From: Oceaniglobus trochenteri
GTDB taxonomy: Bacteria > Pseudomonadota > Alphaproteobacteria > Rhodobacterales > Rhodobacteraceae
Direction: 5' to 3'
Assembly (NCBI RefSeq): GCF_020529025.1
Contig: NZ_JACNMM010000011.1
Span: forward strand, 62,001-126,000
DNA length: 64,000 bases
The notes under the pieces are model-generated. The model was not told the origin of the DNA, searched no databases, and saw only the letters and a list, made by a program, of their open reading frames with translations. Both the position numbers and the translations under genes were made by a program. Position 1 is the stretch's first letter; each line of letters opens with the position of its first letter. Positions 52,416-60,759 of the stretch are shown here, piece by piece.

Positions 52416-53444
52416 TCAGGTCTTGCGGTTGAATTCGCGCCAGTTGCGGCGCAGCACCGGCAACAGCAGGATGATGACGCCGACGATGGTCAGCATCGAG
52501 GTTGCCGCGGCCGACCCGAAAAGAGGCGATTCAGCGGCGCGAAGATCGTTGTAGATCAGGTAGCTGAGCGATGTCGCGCTGGCGGCCGCGGAAAAGCCGA
52601 TGATCGGCTCGAAGACGCGGAAGTTGTCCATCAGCTGCATCAGCGCGATGAAGGTCGCGAGCGGCATCAGGTAAGGGATGGTGACGAACCGCACCCTTTC
52701 CCACCGGCTGGCGCCATCCACCATGGCCGATTCCAGGGTGTCCTGCGGGACGGTCTGAAGCCCGGCGTAGAAGACCACGAAGGCGAAGGGCGCGGAATGC
52801 CAGACGCCGTAGACGAACAGCGTCACCCATGTCAGCGCCGGAGACGCCTTGAGCGAGAGCGAGGGATCGGCGAAGATCGTCTGCAGAGCGGCGCCGATGA
52901 TGCCCCGGCTGTCGATCATCCAGAACAGCACCAGCGAACCGACAAGCGGTGTGACCAGCATGGGCAGCAGCGAGAAGAAGATCACCGGCCCCTTCAGCAG
53001 CTTGGGGATGGAATTGACCACGATCGCGATGATGAACCCCAGGAGGATCACCAGAGGCGTCACGATGAAGGTATAGGCCAGGGTGAAGATCAGCGCCTTG
53101 TAGAAGGGCAGGTTCATGATCCGGTTGCGGATCTCGCCGAAATTCTCGCTGGTGGCGAAGATCTCGCCGATCTCGTCGAAGGCCAGGTGGCTGGCGTTCG
53201 AATAGGTGTCAAGGCCGTTGAAACGCCCGGCGGGCTGTTCGGCGCGCAGCTCGGCCATGGCTTCGGCGTCGACGCTGGCTTCCTTGGTACAGCCGAAGGG
53301 GCCGCAATTCTCGGATACGACCACGATCTGTTCGTGTTCGATGAACAATGATTGATAACCCACCGAAAGGATCGGCAGTGCGATGAACAGGATCATCGCC
53401 AGTAGCGAAGGCCATATGAAGGCCATGAAAGTCTTGTGAGGCAT
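52416..53444 (-). CDS. ABC transporter permease (MalF-like) with extended periplasmic loop
   Basis: A 342-residue permease, start ATG at 53444 with GGGGGAAAG upstream. After the first membrane span there is a periplasmic insert of about 60 residues (EQIVVVSENCGPFGCTKE and following) before the second span, as in MalF-type subunits; its two cysteines might form a disulfide. The EAA loop is TLESAMVDGASRWERVRFVTIP. It forms the channel with the MalG-like subunit. Confidence 0.86.
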   Translation of the reverse strand: MPHKTFMAFIWPSLLAMILFIALPILSVGYQSLFIEHEQIVVVSENCGPFGCTKEASVDAEAMAELRAEQPAGRFNGLDTYSNASHLAFDEIGEIFATSENFGEIRNRIMNLPFYKALIFTLAYTFIVTPLVILLGFIIAIVVNSIPKLLKGPVIFFSLLPMLVTPLVGSLVLFWMIDSRGIIGAALQTIFADPSLSLKASPALTWVTLFVYGVWHSAPFAFVVFYAGLQTVPQDTLESAMVDGASRWERVRFVTIPYLMPLATFIALMQLMDNFRVFEPIIGFSAAASATSLSYLIYNDLRAAESPLFGSAAATSMLTIVGVIILLLPVLRRNWREFNRKT

Positions 53445-53509
53445 GACTTTCCCCCTTGTCGCGCCCTGCGCTGGCACGTGGTCGACCGTTCCGCGAAACG
53501 GTATGGAAA

Positions 53510-53529
53510 GGGCCGCGCAATGGCGGCCC
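53510..53529 (-). terminator. intercistronic hairpin after binding-protein gene
   Basis: GGGCCGC (53510-53516) pairs with GCGGCCC (53523-53529) around a 6-base loop, between the binding-protein stop and the permease start. Confidence 0.55.
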
Positions 53530-53543
53530 CCTGTCGCTTCAAC

Positions 53544-54782
53544 CTAGTTCAGGTAACCGGCTTCGGTGGCGGCGGTCGTGTAGGCCGCGTTCACGTCGGC
53601 GAGGGCCTGTTCGGCGCTTTCCTTGCCTTGCAGGAACTCGGCCAGGTTATCGCCAAGTGCCGTGTGCAGAAGACCCATGTAGGGCAGCATCGGATAGGGC
53701 CGCGCACCCCCCTGAAGGTTGGCGATCACGCCCGTGGCCGAGGGGGCCGGTTCGTATCCGTCGATCAGCCAGACAGCCGCATCCGCGTTTTCGGCCAGCA
53801 TGTCCTGGGACAGGCCGTTCATCATGGCCCGGAACGATGCCTCGGCATCTTCATCCGAGATGTTCTTGGCGATGGTGAACCCGTCCCACCAGAGTGCTGC
53901 GGCCGGGATCGAGTTGCCATTGAAGGTCGGAGCGGCGGCGAAGGCGGTTGCCTTGGCGATCTCCGGCGCGGGGCTGTCCTCGGCGATCATCTCGGAGGTA
54001 CGCGACCCCCACCCGATGGCCAGCGCGTTTTCGCCCGCTTCCCAGATCGGCCGGGTCGAGTTGCTGTCGAAGGTCGCCCAGTCGGCGCTCATGTAGTCCA
54101 GCATCTTCTTCATGTTCTCGAGAACGGCCAGGCCATTTTCGTTCTGAATGGCCAGCTTGGCCGAGCCGGGCTCGAAGAAATTGTCGCCGGTGGCCAGGTA
54201 GGTGTTCACGAATTCCGCAGCGACGTTCCATCCCGGCTTGAAGTTCGAGGCAAGCGGCGCGTCCATGACACCGGCCGATTTCAGCTTGTCGGCAGCGGCC
54301 AGAAGCTCTTCATAGGTGGCCGGAACGTCGATCCCGTTCTCTTCCAGGATGTCCTTGCGGTAATAGAGATGCTGTGCGTTCGCCATGAAAGCGATCGCCA
54401 TGATCTTGCCGTCCACCACGATCTTCTGGCTGTCCAGAAGCTGGTCGCCCCACTTTTCGACATATTCGTCAAGCGGCCGGATCAATCCGTCATTGAGCAG
54501 CGGAACGATGGAATTGGTGGCAACCACCGCCACGGTATAGCTTGCGGGGTTGGTGGTCAGCGCGGGCACCTGGATGTTCTTGTGCTCTTCGGTCTGGTTT
54601 CTTGTCACCTCGACCGTGTCGCTGGCGCATTTGCCGGCCCAGTCGGCAACCGCATGAAGTGCGACGAAGTCGTTCGACAGAATGCGAACCGACCCGCTTT
54701 CGATTCCGCAATCCGCCCAGGCGACCCCCGCCGATGCAGTCAGCGCGGCCGATACAATCGTTGCCTTGATCCTGAAGTTCAT
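53544..54782 (-). CDS. ABC transporter substrate-binding protein (COG1653 type)
   Basis: A 412-residue periplasmic protein. The signal peptide is about residues 1-23 (MNFRIKATIVSAALTASAG, cleavage near VAWA-DCGIE). The start follows GGGAGG with six bases spacing. The mature part has the UgpB/MalE-type fold (IVPLLNDGLIRPLDEYVEKWG, LYYRKDILEENGIDVPATYEE, WEAGENALAIGWGSR, AALWWDGFTIAKN). The family usually binds sugars or glycerophosphodiesters, but the downstream enzymes do not look like a simple sugar pathway. First gene of the long array; its promoter carries a LacI-type operator. Confidence 0.87.
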   Translation of the reverse strand: MNFRIKATIVSAALTASAGVAWADCGIESGSVRILSNDFVALHAVADWAGKCASDTVEVTRNQTEEHKNIQVPALTTNPASYTVAVVATNSIVPLLNDGLIRPLDEYVEKWGDQLLDSQKIVVDGKIMAIAFMANAQHLYYRKDILEENGIDVPATYEELLAAADKLKSAGVMDAPLASNFKPGWNVAAEFVNTYLATGDNFFEPGSAKLAIQNENGLAVLENMKKMLDYMSADWATFDSNSTRPIWEAGENALAIGWGSRTSEMIAEDSPAPEIAKATAFAAAPTFNGNSIPAAALWWDGFTIAKNISDEDAEASFRAMMNGLSQDMLAENADAAVWLIDGYEPAPSATGVIANLQGGARPYPMLPYMGLLHTALGDNLAEFLQGKESAEQALADVNAAYTTAATEAGYLN

Positions 54783-54892
54783 TCCGTTCCTCCCGTCATA
54801 AACATGCGTTGCGGCCAGTCTCCCACCGAACCGCCGCGCCATGATCCGGTGTGTTTCACATCCGGTCCGGGCTTGTGCCCGGCAATGAAGGA

Positions 54893-54921
54893 AGCATAGC
54901 GCTCGCTGAATACGATTGCAA
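54893..54921 (-). promoter_or_regulatory. promoter of the long array with embedded operator copy 2
   Basis: On the minus strand TTGCAA (54921-54916) and TATGCT (54898-54893) are 17 bases apart. The LacI-type operator TGAATACGATTGCAA (54907-54921 on the plus strand) covers the -35 box and part of the spacer. The binding-protein ATG lies about 110 bases downstream. Confidence 0.6.
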
Positions 54922-55242
54922 TAATTTCGTGAGGCGGCGATTCAACCAGCCTGTGTTTGGTTCTGCACGGCCGTAGGGGCAATCAACGCCGGGGCTCGGA
55001 TATGGCGGCCCCGAAAGGCACGGCAGGCGGCGAAATCGCGAAATCCAGGGCAACCAGCGGAAGAACCAAGGAGATTCGCCATGCCGGCCATTGCCCAAAG
55101 GCATGCGCCAAACCTGTCCAGGTTCACGCCGGCAGCTTGACAGGTCGCGGGCCAAGCAGTCGCCTGGCACGCCGCAGGGGTGGGCGAATCGCGATCGGGA
55201 CTTTTCACAGGCTCGGCCTGATTCGCGGATGCCGGACAAATG

Positions 55243-55260
55243 GCCGGGCCTACGCCCGGC
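55243..55260. repeat. short perfect inverted repeat
   Basis: GCCGGGC-CTAC-GCCCGGC. It could form a 7-pair hairpin in either direction. No T-run, role unknown. Confidence 0.35.
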
Positions 55261-55456
55261 GCGCGGGTTGCGAATCGACGGTGGCAAGAGGCTTTCGGCC
55301 CATTCCCAGCTTGCGAAGCGGGAAGGGCCGATGCCTGCCTGCGCCTGATATTGGACTGAAAAGGCCCTCAGCACTGACCACACTATAGACTCTACGGAAA
55401 TGCAAAGCCCCCGGCGGTGCGCCTGTCATTTTTCACCAGGGCGCCGGCCAAGAAAC

Positions 55457-55471
55457 TTGCAAACGTATTCA
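55457..55471. promoter_or_regulatory. LacI-type operator copy 3 (TTGCAAACGTATTCA)
   Basis: The inverse complement, TGAATACGTTTGCAA, matches copy 2 at 14 of 15 bases and copy 1 over all 14 of its bases. TTGCAA could serve as the -35 box of the SnoaL-like gene at 55521; the -10 (near 55480, TCTCCT) is weak. Confidence 0.6.
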
Positions 55472-55520
55472 AAACCTGCTCTCCTGACCTGAGGGAACTC
55501 AACCAATTCAGGACAGGATC

Positions 55521-56672
55521 ATGGCTTCGAAGGATCAAGAGAACACCGGCGCGGGAAAAGTCGGGAAAGAACCGGTGCTTCAGGCCGAACGCCGCGATTT
55601 CACCGCCCTCGTCCCGGAAAAGCGCGAGCGGGTGCAGCCGATGAAGGGCTTCGATCCGATCTATACCGACATCGTGGATTACATCATCCGCTGCACGCAC
55701 CGCATCTGGGATGAACGCGACGTGGGCCTGATCTATACCCACTACACCCACAACTGCGTCGTCTATCACGCCACCGGCACGATCTATAATCGCGAAGACG
55801 TGGTGCATGACACCATCAAGCGCATGTTCATGCTGCCCGAACGCCGCGGCATGGCCACCCAGGTGATCTGGAATGGCAACGAGAATGACGGCTTCTACAC
55901 CTCGCACCTTGTGACCGGCACGGGCCGTCACACCCAGCCGGGCATCTATGGCAAGCCTACAGGCCGCACCTTCGTGGCGCGCACCATCGCCGACTGTCTG
56001 ATCTACGAGAACATGATCTACCGCGAATGGCTGGTGGTGGATTCCATGGCGCAGGTGAAACAGATCGGGCTGGACGCCCAGAAATACGCCGAAGACCTGG
56101 CCCGCCCCTATTTCGAAAAGGGCCTTCTGGCCGTCGACATGGGCGAAAACCGCCGCCTGATCGGGCAGTATCCCCCCGAATCCAAGCCCGATACCGCCAT
56201 CGCCAACACGGATCAGGAGCGTGAGGTTCTGGAGTGGCTGCACGACATCCACAACCGGCGGATGTTCGGCCGGATCCGCGATGTCTATGCCCCCACCGTG
56301 CAATACCACGGCCCGCTGATGAAAGAGCTTTACGGCCACGGCGCGGTCACCCACCAGACCGTTGGCCTTTACGCCTCGGTGCCCGATGGCTTCTACATGC
56401 CCCAGCACATCTGCTCGGTCCCCTGCGAAGAGGGCGGCATCAAGGTCGCGGTGCGCTGGCTGGTCGAGGGGCATCACCTGGGCTGGGGCGTGATGGAGGA
56501 ACTGGGCGCGCCCAGTGGCAAGCGGGTTCAGATCATGGGGATGAGCCATTTCCACATCCGCGATGGCCGTATCGTCGACGAATGGACCAACTACGACGAG
56601 ATGTCGGTGCTGATGCAGATCAAGCTGGCCCAGATGGCCGACACGCCCAGCGTCGTTCCGGCGGCCGAATAG
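55521..56672 (+). CDS. SnoaL/NTF2-like protein, divergent fourth paralogue
   Basis: A 383-residue protein of two NTF2-like halves with an N-terminal extension of about 40 residues. It shares the pattern of the tandem set: DYIIRCTHRIWDERDVGLIY, TSHLVTGTGRHTQPGIYGKP, IADCLIYENMIYREWLVVD, then in the C-half WLVEGHHLGWGVMEELGAPS and MGMSHFHIRDGRIVDEWTNYDE. AGGA precedes the ATG. It has its own LacI-type operator, so it is expressed with the divergent array. Function unknown; SnoaL-type isomerase or dehydratase chemistry is the best guess. Confidence 0.78.
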   Translation: MASKDQENTGAGKVGKEPVLQAERRDFTALVPEKRERVQPMKGFDPIYTDIVDYIIRCTHRIWDERDVGLIYTHYTHNCVVYHATGTIYNREDVVHDTIKRMFMLPERRGMATQVIWNGNENDGFYTSHLVTGTGRHTQPGIYGKPTGRTFVARTIADCLIYENMIYREWLVVDSMAQVKQIGLDAQKYAEDLARPYFEKGLLAVDMGENRRLIGQYPPESKPDTAIANTDQEREVLEWLHDIHNRRMFGRIRDVYAPTVQYHGPLMKELYGHGAVTHQTVGLYASVPDGFYMPQHICSVPCEEGGIKVAVRWLVEGHHLGWGVMEELGAPSGKRVQIMGMSHFHIRDGRIVDEWTNYDEMSVLMQIKLAQMADTPSVVPAAE

Positions 56673-56714
56673 CGGCGCGGTCGCGAACGCCCTCACGGTT
56701 TCGGGAAGGACAAG

Positions 56715-57908
56715 GTGCAGCAGATGTCGCAAACCACGGCCGACACCCCGCAGGCCGATGATCCGGTGCCACGGCGCGAGGTGACCCTCGCGAACTGGCG
56801 CCGGCAACCCTACAGCGGATGGGCCTTTTCCCATCTGCGAGAGATTGCGCCGACAGCCGCCATCAATCCGCAACGCGGCAGGGAAACGCTTCCCGACATG
56901 GGCGGCGTGCTTTCCGAACCGATGGCGTTCGGAAATGACAGCAGGACGATTGGCGCGGTGCTGGGCCTGCTCAGCACCGATGTCCTGCTGGCCTGCCGGA
57001 ACGGGCAGCCGACGCTTGGCTGGGTCGCGCCCCATGCGGATGCCAACGCGCCGCACCTGTTGTTCTCGGTGTCGAAATCCATCACCGGGCTTGTTGCCGG
57101 TGCCCTGGCCCAGGATGGCAGGTTGGACCCTTCGGCCCCTGTCGTGCACTATCTTCCCGAGTGCGCGGGATCGGCCTTCGAAGATGCCACCGTCCGAAAC
57201 CTTCTCGACATGCGCGTTTCGATGAATGTGGACGAAACCTATGGCAACGACCTTGACTGGGGCGCCCGGTATCGCCGTGCCGTGCTTTGGGATCCGGCCC
57301 AGCCCGGCGAAAAGATCGACCTCCTGTCCCTTCTCTTCGACCTGCGCAAAGGGGACGAGGGCCATGGGCAGGCCTTCCGCTATCGTTCGGCCAACACCGA
57401 TGTCCTTGGCGCCGTGATCAGCGCCGCGGCGGGCAAGGCCTTTCATGACGTTGCCGCCGAAACCCTCTGGGCGCCCATGCAGGCCCGGGGCGAAGCGCAT
57501 ATCGGCGTCGACGGCATCGGCACCGCCCTTACCGCCGGCGGGATTTCCTGCACCGCCTTCGACCTGGCCAGGATAGGCGAACTTTTGCGCTGCGGCGGGG
57601 CTGTCGGCGGTAAACAGGTTCTTTCGCCGGACCTGGTGGAAGACACCCTGCATGGCGGTGACGCCGAAGCCTGGAACACGGGGGATTGGGGCAAAACGAT
57701 GCCCGGCCACCGGTATCGCAACCAATGGTACGCCCGGGGTGACAGCGACGGTTGCTTCTTTGCCAAGGGCATTCACGGCCAGTGGCTTTACGTGAACCCG
57801 CGGCGGCAGGTGACAATCGTCAAGCTGTCCAGCCAGGACGTGGCGAAAGAGGAAACGACGAACGCCCTTACCCTTGCCCTGCTGGACGCGATTGCCGAAC
57901 GCCTGTGA
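56715..57908 (+). CDS. serine hydrolase (beta-lactamase fold, 6-aminohexanoate-dimer hydrolase-like)
   Basis: A 397-residue class C beta-lactamase-fold hydrolase without a signal peptide. The SxxK motif is Ser118-Val-Ser-Lys121 (LFSVSKSITG), and the second element is YRSANTD. The N-terminal GWAFSHLREIAPTA region is typical of NylB-like cytoplasmic amide and ester hydrolases. Start at GTG 56715 with GGAAGGA upstream, or ATG 56724. It is probably cotranscribed with the SnoaL-like gene, 42 bases upstream, and may open an amide or ester of the pathway substrate. Confidence 0.83.
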   Translation: MQQMSQTTADTPQADDPVPRREVTLANWRRQPYSGWAFSHLREIAPTAAINPQRGRETLPDMGGVLSEPMAFGNDSRTIGAVLGLLSTDVLLACRNGQPTLGWVAPHADANAPHLLFSVSKSITGLVAGALAQDGRLDPSAPVVHYLPECAGSAFEDATVRNLLDMRVSMNVDETYGNDLDWGARYRRAVLWDPAQPGEKIDLLSLLFDLRKGDEGHGQAFRYRSANTDVLGAVISAAAGKAFHDVAAETLWAPMQARGEAHIGVDGIGTALTAGGISCTAFDLARIGELLRCGGAVGGKQVLSPDLVEDTLHGGDAEAWNTGDWGKTMPGHRYRNQWYARGDSDGCFFAKGIHGQWLYVNPRRQVTIVKLSSQDVAKEETTNALTLALLDAIAERL

Positions 57909-57932
57909 GCGGGCGCGTCGAAGGCCCCGCCC

Positions 57933-58328
57933 CTACCAGACCCCGGTCAGAACCAGCAGGGTGAAGATGCCCGCAATGGCCAGCGCCAGGCCCACGGCAA
58001 GCGATCCCAGATCCTTGGCGTGTTTCGCCTCGATCGACCATTCGGGCGAAATGCGGTTGACGATGACCTCGATCGCGGTGTTCAGCGCCTCGACCATCAG
58101 AACCGCAAGGAACAGGCACAAGAGGATCATCCATTGCAGCAGGCTGGCCCCGTGCAGGAAGAACGCCAGCGCCGCCAGCCCGCCCGCCAAAAGCTCCAGC
58201 CGGGCGGCGGTTTCGCCCATCAGGCGCCGGAACCCGGCCATGGAATAGCCCGCGGCATTCACCACATGGGCCAGCCCGGCCCGCCGCCGGATCACGGGCT
58301 CGGCGCCGTTGATCGGTTGGTCACTCAC
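57933..58328 (-). CDS. dgkA: diacylglycerol kinase DgkA
   Basis: A 131-residue three-span membrane kinase. Signature residues are present: VEALNTAIEVIVNRI (Glu, Asn, Glu of the active site) and KHAKDLGSLAVGLAL. The GTG at 58328 overlaps the eptA stop (GTGA). DgkA phosphorylates diacylglycerol to phosphatidate in the inner membrane. Coupling to eptA makes sense because EptA leaves diacylglycerol behind when it takes phosphoethanolamine from phosphatidylethanolamine. Confidence 0.9.
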   Translation of the reverse strand: MSDQPINGAEPVIRRRAGLAHVVNAAGYSMAGFRRLMGETAARLELLAGGLAALAFFLHGASLLQWMILLCLFLAVLMVEALNTAIEVIVNRISPEWSIEAKHAKDLGSLAVGLALAIAGIFTLLVLTGVW

Positions 58329-59974
58329 AAGATGTCCTTTCCGCGACAACCTGCCGTCAGGTCCAGCCCATCCTGACGGACCGTGGTTTCGATGTCCATC
58401 AACCCCAGCACCGTGTGAAACACGTTGTCGTGGCTGATCGGCTGGTCCACCATCTGCGCCAGGCAGTCGCTGTTCAGGCCCATCACCTTTCCGAACCTCT
58501 TTGACAGCCACAGAACCAGGGGCACGCGGGTCTGTTCGCTAGGGGCCATGAAGGCCGGGGCGGCGTGCAGGTACAGGCCGTTCTCGCCCAGGGATTCGCC
58601 ATGGTCGGAAACATAGAGCATCGCGGGAACAACCCCCTGCGCCGCCGCCAGCCTGTCGATGGTTGCCGAAAGAACGCGGTCGGTCTCGCGGATCGAATTG
58701 TCGTAGGCATTCACGATCTCATCGGTGGTGCAGTCGGAAAACTGCGACGTGCGGCAATCGGGGCGGAAGGCGGCCGCATCCTCGGGATAGCGCAGGTAAT
58801 AGGATGGCCCGTGACTGCCGATCATGTGCAGCACCAGAACCGTGTCGTCCTGAATTTCGGCCAGCGTCTTGTCGATCACCGGCAGGAAGGCGCTGTCGGT
58901 GCATTCCACATCGCAGGCTCCCGGCGCCAGCGTGGCATCGACAATCTGCCAGCCGGTGCGCGCCGCGACCGCCTGATCGCCGGTGTTGTTGTCCCACCAG
59001 CGGGCCGACAGGCCGGCATGGGCCAGCACATCCAGCAGGGTTTCATGGCCAAGGTAGGCTTCGCGAGAATAGTCCGCCTTGGACAGCGGTGAAAACATGC
59101 AGGGCACCGAAACGGCCGTCGAGGTGCCGCAGGAGGTGACATCCTGAAAGGCCAGAACGCCACGCCTGCGCAATTCGGGGGTGGTGTCGCGGTCATATCC
59201 GTTCAGCCCGAAGTTCTGGGCGCGGACCGTTTCCCCCACGAAGACCACCAGAAGAACCGGCGACCTCGCCGCCGCCAGCCTGCTGCCGGGCCGGGCATCG
59301 GCCCCGACGGGTGCGGCGACAGGATCGGCCGTCTTCCATTCCTCGCGGGCGAAACGCCCCACCGCCCAAAGCGACGCCCCGGGCTGATAGGCGCCCATCA
59401 GGTCGTGACTTTCGCGCAGCATCGCCGAATAGTCCTTGTAGTTCACGAACAGCGCCCCGACCGTCAGCGCGGCGCAAAGGCCCACCCCCAGCGGCCAACG
59501 CCAAAGCTGGTGCAGCGGGGCCACCCGGCGCACGCGCGGCCAGAACACCAGCGCGGCAGGCAGGACACCGGTCAGCAGGATCGCCCCGATCATCCGCGGC
59601 GTCACCAGGTGGCGCGATTCCGTGGCGGTGGTTTCCAGGATATTGCGCACCATCTCGCGGTCGATCAGGATTCCCATGGTGCCCTCATAGAAATGGGCGC
59701 TGGCGGCGATCACGATCAGCAGGGCCGCCACCGGTTTCTGAAGGCGCGAGGGGCCCGCCAGCTCAAGCAGCAGCAGGGTCAGCAGCCAGAGCGCGACACC
59801 AAAGACCGCCGCCTTCGACGGCGCATCCGGAAACTGTGCCAAAAGGCGATGCCAGACACCGGAATTGAGACAGGCGACGATATAGGTGGCAACGAATAGG
59901 TTCAGAACGGTATGGGGCAGAACGGGCCGGAACATGCGGCCTTGGCGGGGCGGGGTCGGATATTGCTGGGTCAT
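58325..59974 (-). CDS. eptA: phosphoethanolamine-lipid A transferase (EptA/MCR family)
   Basis: A 549-residue inner-membrane enzyme with five N-terminal membrane spans (to about residue 180) and a periplasmic alkaline-phosphatase-fold domain. FVGETVRAQNFGLNGY holds the metal Glu near 248, the catalytic Thr is in SCGTSTAVSVPCMFSP near 284, and YVSDHGESLGENGLYLH carries metal ligands. Several cysteine pairs fit the family's disulfides. It adds phosphoethanolamine to lipid A, lowering negative charge and polymyxin binding. The start MTQQYPTP is chosen by family length. A two-component system diverges upstream. Confidence 0.88.
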   Translation of the reverse strand: MTQQYPTPPRQGRMFRPVLPHTVLNLFVATYIVACLNSGVWHRLLAQFPDAPSKAAVFGVALWLLTLLLLELAGPSRLQKPVAALLIVIAASAHFYEGTMGILIDREMVRNILETTATESRHLVTPRMIGAILLTGVLPAALVFWPRVRRVAPLHQLWRWPLGVGLCAALTVGALFVNYKDYSAMLRESHDLMGAYQPGASLWAVGRFAREEWKTADPVAAPVGADARPGSRLAAARSPVLLVVFVGETVRAQNFGLNGYDRDTTPELRRRGVLAFQDVTSCGTSTAVSVPCMFSPLSKADYSREAYLGHETLLDVLAHAGLSARWWDNNTGDQAVAARTGWQIVDATLAPGACDVECTDSAFLPVIDKTLAEIQDDTVLVLHMIGSHGPSYYLRYPEDAAAFRPDCRTSQFSDCTTDEIVNAYDNSIRETDRVLSATIDRLAAAQGVVPAMLYVSDHGESLGENGLYLHAAPAFMAPSEQTRVPLVLWLSKRFGKVMGLNSDCLAQMVDQPISHDNVFHTVLGLMDIETTVRQDGLDLTAGCRGKDIL

Positions 59975-60099
59975 CGGCCTTTTTCGGTTCAAGCGCTTGT
60001 GGCAATGACCGGCTGTCTGGGGGGCGAAGATTACGCCAACCTTACGGAAGGCCCCCGAACCCGCTATCAGGGGCAAGGTTGCAGAGGGGCAGACCGGCC

Positions 60100-60759
60100 A
60101 TGCGATTGCTTGTTGTCGAAGACGAACCCGATCTTGCGGGCGCCGTGGCAGACCATTTGCGCGCCGCCGATCATGCCGTCGATCTGGCGCCCACGCTGGA
60201 GGATGGTCAGGCGGCGGTGCGCGCAACCGCCTATGACCTCGTGCTGCTGGATCTGCGGCTGCCCGACGGCGACGGACTGACCCTGTTGCGCGGGCTGCGT
60301 GACCGTGGGGCGGCGACGCCGGTTCTCATCGTCACCGCCCGCGACAGGATCATGGAGCGGATCGCGGGGCTTGAGGCAGGAGCCGACGATTACCTCGTGA
60401 AGCCCTATGACCTTGACGAAATGCTGGCCCGGGTCACGGCGATCCTGCGGCGGGCCGACAACAGCCGCGCCCCCGAACGCAGCTTCGGGCAGATCCGCAT
60501 CCTGCCTGCCCGCAAGGCGGTGTTTCTGGGAGACGAGCCGGTCAGCCTGACCCGCAAGGAATGGTCGATCCTCGACCGGCTCAGCCGCCGGCCCGACGTG
60601 ACGGTCAGCCGGAGCGAGCTGGAAGACGCCATCTATGGCCACGGCGACGAGGTGGAAAGCAACGCCATCGAGGCGCATGTCAGCCGCCTGCGCGCCAAGC
60701 TGGGGCGCGGCGCGGTGGAAACCATGCGCGGCTTCGGCTATCGGATGGGCCGCGGATGA
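60100..60759 (+). CDS. OmpR/PhoB-family response regulator
   Basis: A 219-residue regulator. The receiver has the acidic pocket (VVEDEPDL), phosphoacceptor Asp51 (LLDLRLPDGDG), Thr in VTARD and Lys in LVKPYD. A winged-helix DNA-binding domain follows (LTRKEWSILDRL, VESNAIEAHVSRLRAKL, MRGFGYRMG). The start MRLLVVEDEPD is standard. It overlaps the kinase gene (ATGA) and diverges from eptA-dgkA, so it is probably the PmrA-like activator of that pair. Confidence 0.88.
   Translation: MRLLVVEDEPDLAGAVADHLRAADHAVDLAPTLEDGQAAVRATAYDLVLLDLRLPDGDGLTLLRGLRDRGAATPVLIVTARDRIMERIAGLEAGADDYLVKPYDLDEMLARVTAILRRADNSRAPERSFGQIRILPARKAVFLGDEPVSLTRKEWSILDRLSRRPDVTVSRSELEDAIYGHGDEVESNAIEAHVSRLRAKLGRGAVETMRGFGYRMGRG

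Larger units (their letters stand above)
54783..55520. other. 738-base divergent intergenic region
   Basis: The longest gene-free stretch in the window, between the binding-protein gene and the divergent SnoaL-like gene. It carries operator copies at both ends (54907-54921 and 55457-55471), one promoter (54893-54921) and a hairpin at 55243-55260. Short open frames in the middle have no recognisable family and no ribosome sites, so I read it as non-coding; an old gene remnant is possible. Confidence 0.6.

Noticed and set aside
54950-55390. Possible degraded gene in the long divergent gap
   Set aside because: Frames on both strands were read but none shows a known motif, a ribosome site or sensible composition.
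55392-57776. A 794-codon minus-strand frame opposite the SnoaL-like and NylB-like genes
   Set aside because: The plus-strand genes show clear motifs and ribosome sites; the antisense product is low-complexity.
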